From an uncultured Collinsella sp. (GTDB taxonomy: Bacteria; Actinomycetota; Coriobacteriia; Coriobacteriales; Coriobacteriaceae), in the NCBI GenBank assembly GCA_959026535.1, contig CAUFMB010000010.1:1-55552 (forward strand): a stretch of DNA of 55,552 nucleotides, given 5' to 3'. Below the pieces are notes generated by a model. It did not search any database and was not told where the DNA came from. It worked only from the letters and a program-made list of their open reading frames with translations. Numbering within the stretch: the stretch's first letter is position 1; every line of letters starts with the position of its first letter. The translations under genes were made by a program, and so were the position numbers. This document shows positions 15,948 through 25,700 of the stretch, in pieces.

Positions 15948-16976
15948 GTGTCCAAGATGGATTCTACGCTCTCCTATATTACTGACCAGCTGAAGGCGCT
16001 TACCTCGATTGCTTCGCCTACCGGCTATACCCGTGCGGCGACTGATTATCTGATGGAAACGTTGCGCGATATGGGCTTTGGGCCCGAGCGCTCCAATAAA
16101 GGCAACGTGCTGGTTGAGCTTGGCGGCGAGGGTGAGCCTCTCGTGTTGGCGAGCCATGTCGATACCCTGGGCGCCATGGTGCGCTCCATTAAGGATAATG
16201 GTCGCCTGCGCCCCACGACCCTCGGCGGGCATCAGTGGTCTACGGCCGATGGCGAGAACTGCACCGTCTACACGCGTGACGGCAATGTGTACACGGGTGT
16301 GGTCCTCAATACCGAGCCTTCGGCGCACGTGACCGACGAGCCGGTCAAGACCATCGAGAAGAACATGGAAATCCTGCTCGACGAGAATGTCGACAGCAAG
16401 GACGATGTGCTCGAGCTGGGCATTCAGACGGGCGACATCATCGCTATGGATCCGCGTACCACGGTGACGGAGAGCGGCTACATTAAGAGCCGCTTCCTGG
16501 ATGACAAGCTGTCGGCGTCGATTCTGCTGGGTCTGGCCCGCGCCGTTGCTGACGGCGAGGTGTCGCTTTCGCGCAAGGTGTCGCTGCTCTTCACCGTGTA
16601 CGAGGAGGTCGGCCACGGCGGCGCTTTCGTGCCGGCCGACACGCGCGAGATGATCAGCGTGGACATGGGCTGCGTGGGCGACGACCTGGGCTGCACCGAG
16701 CGCATGGTGTCGATTTGCGCCAAGGATTCGGGTGGCCCCTACAATTACGATCTGGTGACCACGCTGTCCAATATCGCGCGCGAGCTGGAGCTCGATTACG
16801 CCATCGATGTGTACCCGCACTACGGCTCCGACGTCGAGGCCACGCTCTCGGCCGGCTACGACATTCGCCATGGCCTGATCGGCCCCGGCGTGTACGCGAG
16901 CCACAACTACGAGCGCAGCCACATCGACGGTGTGCGCAATACCTACGAGCTGGTTCGCGCCTACGTTCAGCGCTAG
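15948..16976 (+). CDS. M42-family metallopeptidase (glutamyl aminopeptidase-like)
   Basis: This cytoplasmic zinc or cobalt aminopeptidase probably trims short peptides. Metal and catalytic positions are visible: ASHVDTLGAMV, SRFLDDKLSA (bridging Asp), YEEVGHGGA (general base and ligand Glu), ISVDMG (Asp) and the final ligand His in YASHNYERSH. The length of about 342 residues is usual. The start is uncertain. GTG 15948 lies 8 bases after AAAGGG and is preferred; ATG 15957 (MDSTLSYI) is further from that site; the frame is open from 15891. The gene stands alone with a strong terminator. Confidence 0.88.
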   Translation: MSKMDSTLSYITDQLKALTSIASPTGYTRAATDYLMETLRDMGFGPERSNKGNVLVELGGEGEPLVLASHVDTLGAMVRSIKDNGRLRPTTLGGHQWSTADGENCTVYTRDGNVYTGVVLNTEPSAHVTDEPVKTIEKNMEILLDENVDSKDDVLELGIQTGDIIAMDPRTTVTESGYIKSRFLDDKLSASILLGLARAVADGEVSLSRKVSLLFTVYEEVGHGGAFVPADTREMISVDMGCVGDDLGCTERMVSICAKDSGGPYNYDLVTTLSNIARELELDYAIDVYPHYGSDVEATLSAGYDIRHGLIGPGVYASHNYERSHIDGVRNTYELVRAYVQR

Positions 16977-17010
16977 GGGAGCAGCTTGCGACTCGGCTGA
17001 CCAATCGCTA

Positions 17011-17035
17011 AGGCCCGATTTCTCGGGCCTTTTTT
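17011..17035 (+). terminator. Rho-independent terminator after the M42 peptidase gene
   Basis: AGGCCCGA pairs with TCGGGCCT around a TTTC loop, followed by five more T. A textbook structure. Confidence 0.92.
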
Positions 17036-17045
17036 CGCTTTGGGT

Positions 17046-17084
17046 CGTTTAGTATTATGATGTCTGTAATCTATTAACTAAACG
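17046..17084. promoter_or_regulatory. Candidate operator: spaced inverted repeat before the HTH-HipA gene
   Basis: CGTTTAGT (17046-17053) and ACTAAACG (17077-17084) are perfect 8-base inverted copies. Their starts are 31 bases apart, about three helical turns. Between them lie -10-like hexamers (TATGAT and TGTAAT). The start codon of the HTH-containing kinase is 31 bases downstream. Autoregulation by its own HTH domain is an inference. Confidence 0.45.
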
Positions 17085-17114
17085 TGTAAATTACTTAACG
17101 AGGTGATGCGGTGT

Positions 17115-18488
17115 ATGGATACGTCTGAGTACTTGTCTATGGGTGATGCTGCCCGCCTGTTGGGCGTTACGAAAGCCCGCATATCTCAACTTGCCGCATC
17201 GGGAACGCTCGCGTTCGATATTGTGGGCGGACGGAAGATGGTTGAGTATGATTCTGCGCTCGCTTATCAAAAGGTCCGCAAACGTGGACGCCGTCCTGCG
17301 GCCGATGTGGGGCGCAAGTTTACGCTGATGTCCGCCGATTACGAGGTTGCGCGTGTTTCGTTTGATCCGACGCGCGAGTTTTCCTTCGAAATCGCCGAGG
17401 TACTCGATGCACAGAGGATGCCGTTTGGCACGTGCTCGAGCTCTTCTCCTACGGTGAATAAACGGGAGCTCAACGTGTGGTGGAGCCATCGGTCGGTGCC
17501 TGACGTCCGCCCCGGACTCGTCTCGCGCTATCGTGAACTGGGAATTTCCAGTGGTATCGAGGTTCCTGTTCAGTGCCTGGGTCTCTCGCTTTCGGATTGC
17601 TATTGGTTGCGGCCGGCAGAATGCGACGGGCTCGAATGGCGAAACCTCAATTACTTCGAGAATGATTTTGAGCGATCGGCGCCCGAAGAGCGCTCGGGTT
17701 GGCTGGAAGGTATCGGTCTTAAAAATCCCGACAACACATCCGAGGGCGAGCTCCCTAAATCGTGGATGATCCGAAACGGCATTCGCGTTTTGGCTAAAGG
17801 GTGCGGGATGGACGATCAGCGTCCCTTTAACGAGGTGGTTGCAACGGCTCTACATCGTCGCTTGCTGTCGGAGGGCGAGTTTGTTCCTTATACGGTTGAG
17901 CGGATGTTCGATGGCCCTGTGTGTCTGTGCGACGACTTTCTTGACGGCCGCGAGGAATACGTTCCGGCTGTTTACGTTAAGAACGCCCTTGGCGGCCAGC
18001 GAGGAAGCTCGACGTACGACCGGTACTGCCGCTACCTTAGCAAGCATGGTGCCGATGAGGCCGCTGTGAGAAGGTCTATGTCGCAGATGATTGTCTGCGA
18101 TGCCTTTTTGGCCAACAGCGACCGCCATTGGCGAAACTTCGGCATCATCCGCAATGTCGACACCCTGGAGATAAGGCCTGCACCGCTGTTCGATAGCGGC
18201 AACTGTCTGTGGTATAACGTGCCAACTGTCGTGCTCGCAGCTGGGGAGTTTGGGTTTGCCGCTAAGCCGTTTGGGCCCAATCCTTCCGTCCAGCTGGCGC
18301 TTGCGGACTCACTCGATTGGTTCGACGCCTCGCGACTCGACGGATTTGTTGATGAAGCGATCGAGATTCTTTCGCAGAGCAAATGGGCCACGGCGGAGGG
18401 CCGGCTCGAGTCCATTCGCCGTGGCCTGGAGCGTCGCGCTATCGAGGTGAATGCCGCTGTTGAAGTGCTTCGACACGTGCGGCGATAA
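17115..18488 (+). CDS. HTH domain fused to a HipA-like kinase
   Basis: Residues 1-55 form an excisionase/MerR-like helix-turn-helix (YLSMGDAARLLGVTKARISQ). From about residue 125 the protein follows the HipA-like family: GLSLSDCYWLRP near 158, then the catalytic segment FLANSDRHWRNFGI near 338 and PLFDSGN near 362, which carry the Asp, Asn and metal-binding Asp of HipA kinases. HipA proteins phosphorylate cellular targets and act as toxins or regulators. ATG 17115 is preferred because AACGAGG lies 11 bases upstream; ATG 17106 is too close to it. No separate HipB-like antitoxin gene is adjacent, so the DNA-binding role seems built into this 457-residue chain. Its stop lies 8 bases from the convergent mnmA stop. 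The kinase fold is well supported; a toxin role is not shown. Confidence 0.8.
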   Translation: MDTSEYLSMGDAARLLGVTKARISQLAASGTLAFDIVGGRKMVEYDSALAYQKVRKRGRRPAADVGRKFTLMSADYEVARVSFDPTREFSFEIAEVLDAQRMPFGTCSSSSPTVNKRELNVWWSHRSVPDVRPGLVSRYRELGISSGIEVPVQCLGLSLSDCYWLRPAECDGLEWRNLNYFENDFERSAPEERSGWLEGIGLKNPDNTSEGELPKSWMIRNGIRVLAKGCGMDDQRPFNEVVATALHRRLLSEGEFVPYTVERMFDGPVCLCDDFLDGREEYVPAVYVKNALGGQRGSSTYDRYCRYLSKHGADEAAVRRSMSQMIVCDAFLANSDRHWRNFGIIRNVDTLEIRPAPLFDSGNCLWYNVPTVVLAAGEFGFAAKPFGPNPSVQLALADSLDWFDASRLDGFVDEAIEILSQSKWATAEGRLESIRRGLERRAIEVNAAVEVLRHVRR

Positions 18489-18496
18489 TCCCGCGG

Positions 18497-19597
18497 CTAT
18501 TTGATGGCTGCCGTAACGGTGCCGCCGCCCAGGACGATGTCGCCGCGGTAGACGACGACAGCCTGGCCGGGGGCGATGGCGCGCTGCGGCTCGTCAAAAG
18601 TTAGCAGCATTTGCCCGTCTTCGCCGCGCGTAAGGGTTGCTGCCTGGTCTTTCTGACGGTAGCGGTACTTGGTGCCCACGCGAATGCCGCCGGCATCCAA
18701 CTCCGCCTCCATGCGTGCGTCCGGCGCGCTCCAGATCCACTCGTCGGCCGTGAGCGCTGTGGCCGTCAGGTCCTCGGCCTCGCCCAGATGCACAATGTTG
18801 TTGGCGGCATCGACGTCCGTCACATACACGGGGTGCGCCATCGCGACGCCCAGGCCCTTGCGCTGGCCTATGGTATAGCGCAGCGCGCCGCTATGGCGTC
18901 CGACCACGCTGCCGTCGCGCCACACAATGTCGCCCGGTGCAGCGGCATGTCCGCAGCGGCGCTCGATATAGCCTGCGTAGTCGCCGTCGGGAATGAAGCA
19001 GATGTCTTCGCTTTCGGCCTTCTTGGCGTTGGTAAAGCCCTGCTCGGCAGCTATGCGGCGCACATCGCGCTCTTTGTCCAGACCTGCCAGCGGAAAGATC
19101 GTGTGCGCGAGGCGCTCCTGCGTAAGCGAATACAAAAAGTAGCTTTGGTCTTTTTTGGGGTCCTCGCCGCGGTACAGCTGCCACGTGCCGTCGGGCGCCT
19201 GGCTCGTCTTGGCGTAATGGCCCGTGGCGATGTAGTCGCAGCCCATGTCCAGCGCTGCATCGAGCAGCGCGCCAAACTTAATGTGGCGGTTGCAGATAAT
19301 GCACGGATTGGGCGTCAGCCCCTCCTGGTAGGCGTTCACAAAGCGCTCGATTACGTTACGGTCGAAGGTTTGCTGCAAGTCGAGCACATGGTGGGGAATG
19401 CCTATGCGCTCGGCGACGGCCTCTGCGTCGGCGATGTCGCGGTCGACCTTACTCATGCCCGTGGCGGGGTCGGGTGCGGAGCAGGTGAGGCGCATGGTGG
19501 CGCCGACACATTCGTAGCCCTGGCTTTTGAGCAGATACGCGGTCACGCTGGAATCGACGCCGCCGCTCATGGCGACGAGCACGCGCTTGTTGTGCAT
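18497..19597 (-). CDS. mnmA: tRNA-specific 2-thiouridylase MnmA
   Basis: MnmA puts sulfur on uridine 34 of Lys, Glu and Gln tRNAs, using ATP and a persulfide relayed from a cysteine desulfurase. The N-terminal PP-loop VAMSGGVDSSVTAYLL is intact. The two catalytic Cys are seen in NPCIICNRH near residue 100 and EDICFIPDGDYAGYI near 200. The C-terminal beta-barrel follows. The length of 366 residues is normal, and AAGGAG lies 9 bases before the start on this strand. It follows cysK on the same strand, with a terminator between, and faces the HTH-HipA gene. No iscS-like desulfurase is present in this cluster. Confidence 0.95.
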   Translation of the reverse strand: MHNKRVLVAMSGGVDSSVTAYLLKSQGYECVGATMRLTCSAPDPATGMSKVDRDIADAEAVAERIGIPHHVLDLQQTFDRNVIERFVNAYQEGLTPNPCIICNRHIKFGALLDAALDMGCDYIATGHYAKTSQAPDGTWQLYRGEDPKKDQSYFLYSLTQERLAHTIFPLAGLDKERDVRRIAAEQGFTNAKKAESEDICFIPDGDYAGYIERRCGHAAAPGDIVWRDGSVVGRHSGALRYTIGQRKGLGVAMAHPVYVTDVDAANNIVHLGEAEDLTATALTADEWIWSAPDARMEAELDAGGIRVGTKYRYRQKDQAATLTRGEDGQMLLTFDEPQRAIAPGQAVVVYRGDIVLGGGTVTAAIK

Positions 19598-19624
19598 GAG
19601 GAGGTTCTCCTTGGTGGCATGTGG

Positions 19625-19665
19625 CCAAAAAAGAAAAGCGGCGCGGGAGGCTGGTTCCGCGCCGC
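19625..19665 (-). terminator. Terminator on the minus strand between cysK and mnmA
   Basis: GCGGCGCGG (19638-19646) pairs perfectly with CCGCGCCGC (19657-19665). On the minus strand it is followed by TTTTCTTTTTT. It would end cysK transcripts just before mnmA. Confidence 0.85.
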
Positions 19666-19778
19666 AGACATTGTAGCAAGTTCGGACGTCTCGTGGGGCA
19701 TCCTGTTGGGATGAGCTCAGGCTGCCAGAAGAGAGGGGAGACCGGCGTGCCTTGGACTCGTTCTAAGAACGAGAAGCT

Positions 19779-20717
<939 letters not shown>

Positions 20718-20792
20718 GGTGAACCTCCAAAGTGTTCAAATGACTGGATACCGTGTGGTTTTACGGTGTGTGTGGCAGCGAAACCCACAAAC

Positions 20793-20822
20793 CTTATAGG
20801 TTGTTCGTTTTGCTGTTGGCAA
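20793..20822 (-). promoter_or_regulatory. Promoter of cysK
   Basis: On the minus strand TTGCCA (20817-20822) and TATAAG (20793-20798) are separated by 18 bases, about 75 bases before the cysK start. Confidence 0.6.
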
Positions 20823-20906
20823 GCATAGTAGACAGTAAAGCCTAGTAACGCAATAGGAAATAGAAGATTATTACGAGTCGATTAACCATCTTGACGGGAA
20901 TAGGTA

Positions 20907-20934
20907 TTTTCAAAACCAATTTTTCGGCTAGAAT
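20907..20934 (+). promoter_or_regulatory. Candidate promoter of the Rrf2 regulator gene
   Basis: TTTTCA (20907-20912) and TAGAAT (20929-20934) are 16 bases apart, 36 bases before the start codon. Another -35-like TTGACG lies at about 20891. The region probably also carries regulator sites, which I could not define. Confidence 0.4.
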
Positions 20935-20970
20935 TTCTACGAATTAAAAGACCGAAAGGCAGCTATATAT

Positions 20971-21399
20971 ATGTTGGTTTCCACAAAGGGCAGATATGCC
21001 CTACGCGTTATGGTCGACCTGGCCGAGCATCAGGCGGCCGGTCGCATCCCGCTCAAAGAGATCGCGGCGCGCCAGGGGATTTCGGAGAAGTACCTCGAGA
21101 ATATTCTGGCGACGCTCGTGCGCGCCAATATGCTCTCGGGCATGCGCGGCAAGGGCGGCGGCTACGTGCTTACGCGCCCGCCCGAGCAGTACACGGTGGG
21201 CGAGATCTTGCGCCTGACCGAGGGCAGCCTGGCGCCGGTCGCCTGCCTGGATGGCGACTGCAAGGGTTGCTCGCGATCTGATGAGTGCCCCACGCTCGAC
21301 GTGTGGAAGAACCTTGACAAGCTCATCAACGACTACCTCGACGGTGTGACGCTCGATCAACTTGTCGCTCCCAATGAAGGCTACGACTACGTCATCTAA
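20971..21399 (+). CDS. Rrf2-family transcriptional regulator (IscR/CymR-like)
   Basis: The 142-residue protein has the Rrf2 winged helix (STKGRYALRVMVDLAEHQ, then ISEKYLENILATLVRANML, and the wing RGKGGGYVL). A Cys group ACLDGDCKGCSRSDEC near residue 90-105 sits where IscR binds its Fe-S cluster, so the regulator may sense Fe-S status. CymR, the cysteine regulator of Bacillus, has the same fold without the cluster. Divergence from cysK suggests control of cysteine synthesis and perhaps sulfur flow to mnmA. AAAGG lies 11 bases before the ATG. Confidence 0.9.
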   Translation: MLVSTKGRYALRVMVDLAEHQAAGRIPLKEIAARQGISEKYLENILATLVRANMLSGMRGKGGGYVLTRPPEQYTVGEILRLTEGSLAPVACLDGDCKGCSRSDECPTLDVWKNLDKLINDYLDGVTLDQLVAPNEGYDYVI

Positions 21400-21406
21400 C
21401 CCACAC

Positions 21407-21437
21407 CTGCCATGTGGGGACAGGGTGGAAATGGCAG
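21407..21437. repeat. Short palindromic element with GGGGACAGGG core
   Basis: CTGCCAT (21407-21413) pairs with ATGGCAG (21431-21437) around GTGGGGACAGGGTGG. The core fits the GGGACAG-like group found elsewhere in the window. Confidence 0.5.
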
Positions 21438-21468
21438 ATTCTCTCGCCCTTTGAGACTTGGCAAATAA

Positions 21469-21506
21469 GAAGGCCGCCCATTTTTGTGATGGGCGGCCTT
21501 CGTTTT
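21469..21506. terminator. Terminator between rrf2 and the convergent membrane protein gene
   Basis: GAAGGCCGCCCAT (21469-21481) pairs perfectly with ATGGGCGGCCTTC (21489-21501). GTTTT follows on the plus strand, and the minus strand is moderately T-rich, so it may serve both genes. Confidence 0.75.
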
Positions 21507-21541
21507 GGGCTGTTGAGACGGGCGCGGCCGGAATGGCCGTT

Positions 21542-21907
21542 TTAGCCCTCGGCGATGCTATCGAGAATGCTGCGCATGATGGACACCAGGATGCTGCCCA
21601 TAAAGGCCGATCCAAAGCTGGCGATGGAGATACCCGCGCCCAGCAGATTGACCGACAGATAGCTGGCCAGCTCGAGCATAAAGCTGTTGACTACGAGCTG
21701 AAAAATACCCAGCGTAATGATCGTGAGCGGCAGCGAGATAACCGTCAGGAACGGCTTGACGAGCGAATCGACGATGTTCAGGAACAGTCCCACGAAGGCG
21801 AAACAGACCCAGGCCTCGGCAAAACCGAAGGGCTGGATGCCGGGGACGAGGAACGTGGCAATCGCGATGGCGATCGAGGTAAAGAGCCAGTTAAGCATAA
21901 AGCGCAT
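21542..21907 (-). CDS. Phage holin family 4-like small membrane protein
   Basis: The 121-residue protein is almost entirely hydrophobic, with about four membrane helices (for example LFTSIAIAIATFLVPGI and LTIITLGIFQLVVNSFML). The pattern of NIVDSLVKPFLTVISLPLTI is typical of the YvlD/holin-4 superfamily. Despite the name, members are chromosomal membrane proteins and not proven holins. It is a single gene on the minus strand, converging on the Rrf2 gene. No phage genes are nearby. Confidence 0.8.
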   Translation of the reverse strand: MRFMLNWLFTSIAIAIATFLVPGIQPFGFAEAWVCFAFVGLFLNIVDSLVKPFLTVISLPLTIITLGIFQLVVNSFMLELASYLSVNLLGAGISIASFGSAFMGSILVSIMRSILDSIAEG

Positions 21908-22231
21908 GGTGTGAATCCTTTCTTGCGCAGGGTGCGTCGGTGTCGCGTGAAGCGGTTTGCTGCGGCAGCTTGGACGGCCGCTCGGGTGTGCCGCCTTGTT
22001 CGGCCGCCCATTGTCTCAGATATTCGTGGAGCTTGCGTGCGCATTTGATTTCAAAACGGCGTTCGTCCTGAAAAACGCGCCGCTGGCAGAGAGTCTTGTC
22101 GCTTTAGTTTGGTGGTGTGCTACACTGCTACGGGCAAAAGCCACAGGCGTTGCCCTATTGCATAGAACGGGCGAACGATGCCCGATGTCAGTATCAACTT
22201 CGATGCCTTTTGGCGGGTTTGGCGGTGATCG
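21908..22231. promoter_or_regulatory. Divergent intergenic region with promoter of the yerC-like gene
   Basis: An extended -10 (TGCTACACT, 22118-22126) with TTGTCG at 22096-22101 points to the downstream gene. A 16-codon open frame from ATG 22178 to TGA 22228 ends 3 bases before the yerC-like start, and its last codons include two Trp (FWRVWR). Its ATG lacks a clear ribosome site. Apart from these, I see nothing coding. Confidence 0.45.
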
Positions 22232-22531
22232 ATGAATATCGAGAACATGTTTGACAAGCCTGATGTCAAGCAGCTGGTCCACGCATTTAGTCTTTTGGAT
22301 GACGAGAAAGATATCCAAGCGTTTTTGACCGATATCTGCACGCCGCGCGAGATCTGCGATCTTTCGCAACGTCTGCAGGTTGCGCGCTATCTGGATGAGG
22401 GCGAGCCTTATGTTGAGGTTCAGGCCCGCACCGGCGCTTCGTCCACTACGGTGAGCCGCGTTTCAAAGGCACTCAACGGCGAGTACGGCGGCTATCGCAA
22501 GATCCTCATCAAACTGGAGGATGGCGAGTAG
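22232..22531 (+). CDS. YerC/YecD-type TrpR-like DNA-binding protein
   Basis: This small regulator has the TrpR-type helix-turn-helix: TPREICDLSQRLQVARYL and TGASSTTVSRVSKAL form the DNA-binding part. The length of 99 residues matches YerC of Bacillus. The YerC family shares the fold with the Trp repressor, but ligand binding has not been shown for it. A GGTGA-like site lies just upstream of the ATG, within a short upstream open frame. It is a single gene with its own terminator. Confidence 0.9.
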   Translation: MNIENMFDKPDVKQLVHAFSLLDDEKDIQAFLTDICTPREICDLSQRLQVARYLDEGEPYVEVQARTGASSTTVSRVSKALNGEYGGYRKILIKLEDGE

Positions 22532-22558
22532 GCCAGCGGCAACAAACGAATTGCGCAG

Positions 22559-22584
22559 AACCGTCCCTTCGGGGGCGGTTTTTT
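22559..22584 (+). terminator. Terminator of the yerC-like gene
   Basis: AACCGTCCC and GGGGGCGGTT pair around TTC and are followed by a T-run at 22579-22584. It merges into the TGATCC-family repeat. Confidence 0.85.
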
Positions 22585-22668
22585 GATCCCTTGGAGACGG
22601 AGGAAAACGGATCACTGGGCTAGACTGACCTCCTCGGTGATCCATTTTCCTCCGTCTCCAAGGGGTCA
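22584..22668. repeat. Inverted pair of TGATCC-family repeats
   Basis: Units at 22584-22614 and 22638-22668 are inverted copies that match over about 34 bases with two mismatches, separated by roughly 20 bases. Each unit also has its own TGATCC/GGATCA ends. The same unit occurs at 9089-9119 and in part at 45936-45960. Paired inverted units recall BIME-type REP arrangements. Confidence 0.8.
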
Positions 22669-22752
22669 AATCTGTTGGCGTGGGGCAAATCTGTCCGCGC
22701 GGGCGGGTAGGATGGAAGCATTGAATATTGCGAACGGTTTGAGTGGAGGACC

Positions 22753-25700
22753 ATGCCTGTTCGAATCTATACCACCAACGCCGGCGCGGATTTGAGCGAT
22801 GCCGAGGCGGCGCTGCTTGCCGACCTTATTGCCCGCCACGGGCGTGCCGTGCTGCTGGCGCCAACGTTTGCCGAGCTCGACCTGTGCCGTCATGATGCGG
22901 CGGAAGCCGGCGTTTCGCTGGGTATTGACTACAAGACGCCTACATCGTGGCTTCGCTCGCTTTGGGAGCTTTTGGGCGACGGGCGCGGTTTCGTCGACAA
23001 CCTGCAGCGCCAGATGCTGTTTTCGGACATGGTAGCGCGCCTCGACGACGCCGACCTGCAGCCGCTTTCGCGCAGCCAGGGCACAGTACGCATGCTTGCG
23101 CGTATGGCCCGCGACGTGTTGCCGGGTGTGGCAGGGACAGGTGCCGAGCGTTGCTGCGACAACGTTTGCAAGCCCAAGCCCAAAAGCGACGCCGAGGCTC
23201 GCGTGTTTGAACTTTTGTGCGCCTATGCGCGCGGTTTGGACCGTCGAGATATGGTCGAGCCCTGCGAGGCGGCTGACATTATGGCCGGCGCTTTGGCCGA
23301 CAACCTGCCGGGGTGCGCCCGCGCCGTTTGCGTGCGCGGCGTCACGTCATTTACGTATAGCCTGCTCGAGCTGCTGCCCGCCGTGGCAAACAACGGGGGA
23401 GAGGTTGTCGTGCTGCTCGCCCGCGAGCAAGCGGCGATGCGTGAGGAGCTGGCCACGGCATTTGATGTCCGCGGTGTGCTGTTTGAGATCGCGCCGCTGG
23501 GGGAGGGTGCCGCCGCGCGCCAGACTGCCTCCAAGTCCGCTGCTCAGCCTGCCTTTATTGAGGTCGCCGGCCCCCATGCCCGTGCCCATGCTTATGCGGA
23601 CGTCATCGATAAGTTGGTGAAAGCGCACAAGGAGTCCAAGGACGATAAAGCTGCTGCAACACCCGCCGACCCCGTACGCGTGCTCGTTGTTTCTGCCCGG
23701 GCACCCCAGCTGTTCGGCGAGCTTGCCGCTCGTTTGGCGGCGCGCCACGTTGCTGCCGAGACGGCCGAGTTCACGGCGTTTTCCCAATCCATTGCGGGCA
23801 GGCAGTTCACGGCGCTCGCCAACCTGATCGAGCGTATGAAGGCCGCCGACGAAGGGGCAGCTTCTAAGACTGAGTGGTGGCCCGCTCCGGAGCTTACCGA
23901 CTGGATTTACAGCCCGCTTTCGGGTGCCGACGCCGCCAGCGCGCGCACGTTCGACAAGAATATGCGACTGTCGCGCAGCAAGACCACTGCGGGCGTCAAG
24001 AGCCTGCTGCAGAGCGTGCAGGGCCAGGTGAGGGGCGCGCGTAAAGCGGCGAGCGACGAGAACTGGTTTAAGAACGTGCCGTGCGTGATCTCGGACGTGT
24101 TCCAGGCGCTGTGGCGCGACAAACCCGTGACGGCGCTCAAGGCCATGCTTGCCGTTGCCGAGGCACTGCCCGATCGCGCACTTGGCGGTCTCGACGGTCA
24201 GGCCCGTCGCCAGGCGGAGGTGGCCCTGCTGCGCCACGTCATCGACATCCTTATGAATGGCGCCCGTGCGCTCGACGTGTCGCAGGCCGCGACCGTGCCC
24301 GTGCTCGATGACATTCGAACCAAGGTGGACAAGCGTAGCGCCGCCTACGATTACGAGACCTACGAGGTTGACCGTGCGCCACGCGCCCAGGTTCGCTTTG
24401 CTTCGCTTGCCGATGCGGCGGCTCTGCGCCCCGGCAGCTGCGATGCCGTGCTGTTTGCCGACGTCGACCTGGACAGTTATCCGCTCTCACATGAGGAGGG
24501 CCCGCTGGCAACGCTGACGGCAGAGTTAGATCGCAGCGGTGTGACGCTTGAGCCTGCCGCCTTGTTGCGCGTGCGCTTTGGCCGCGCGATGCAGGCCGCG
24601 CGCGGTCCGGTTGCGCTTGCCCGCGTGACGCACGATCGCCAGGCGCGCGAGTGCTACCCGGCTGCCGTGTGGACCGAGTTGCGGGCGCATGCCGAGGCCG
24701 CTAACGATGCTAAGGCCGCTGACGCCGACAAGGCCGCTGACGACGCTAAGGCCGTTGGCGCCGACAAGGCGAAGTGCGTGGGTGAGGGCGATATCGTAAG
24801 GGACTTCGATCCCGCGGCAGGCGAAGGTCTTAGGCGCGAGCGCGTGACCTGCGAAGCTCCTCAGCATCTGAGCGATGAAGCCATTCCGTATCTGGTCCTG
24901 CGCCGTCGCGATGGCGAGGGCGAGGATGCGCCGCTGGTGCTGCGCCTGACGTCTGCCTCGCAGATCGAGGCCTATTCGACCTGCCCGCTGTGCTGGTTCG
25001 TCTCGTATCGCGTCAAACCCCAGTCGATCGACGCCGGCTTTGGCAACATGGAGAAGGGCAACTTTGTCCATGACGTGCTGGAGCACTTGCATGCCCGTCT
25101 GCCCCAGGAGGGCATGGAGCGCGTGACGCCCGAGAACCTGCCACGTGCTCAGGAGCTGCTGCACGAGGTCTTTGCCGAGACCCTGGCCGAGCACGCCGGC
25201 AAGCGCGGTACCGAGGGCCCGCTGGTGCCGCTCTCTCCAGTGGAGGAGCGCCAAGTGGCCGAGATTTTGCCGCAGCTGGAGGGCGTGCTTGCCTATGAAG
25301 CCGAGGCGCTGACTCCTTTTGCTCCGTGCTACCTGGAGTTTGCCTTTAACGACCTTAAAGTTGAGTATGCCGGTTGGCCGCTTGGCGGGCGCATCGACCG
25401 CGTGGACGTGGATGCCGAGAATCGCGCCGTGGTAATCGACTATAAGCATCGTTCGGGTGTCGAGGAGTTTAAGCTCGCCGACCCCACGGTGCGCGACGAG
25501 GAGTCGGGCGAGGCCCCCATCGACGACCCGCGCTGGCTGCCGCCCCATACCCAGACACTCATCTACGCGCAGGCCATGCGTCGGGCGCTGGATCTGGATA
25601 CCCGCGCCGCGCTCTATTTTTCGACCAAGGGCGGCAAGCCCGCGCTGCGCGGTGCGGCGAGCGCCGAGTTGCTTGAGGAAGAGCGCGGTGACGGCCGCAT

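Noticed and set aside
21542..21907. Holin-like gene as a sign of a prophage
   Set aside because: The family is chromosomal and no lysis, tail or capsid genes are near.
22720..22752. A GAAC...GTTT sequence upstream of addB as a LexA box
   Set aside because: The halves are two bases apart and the second half is imperfect; it does not fit GAAC-N4-GTTC.
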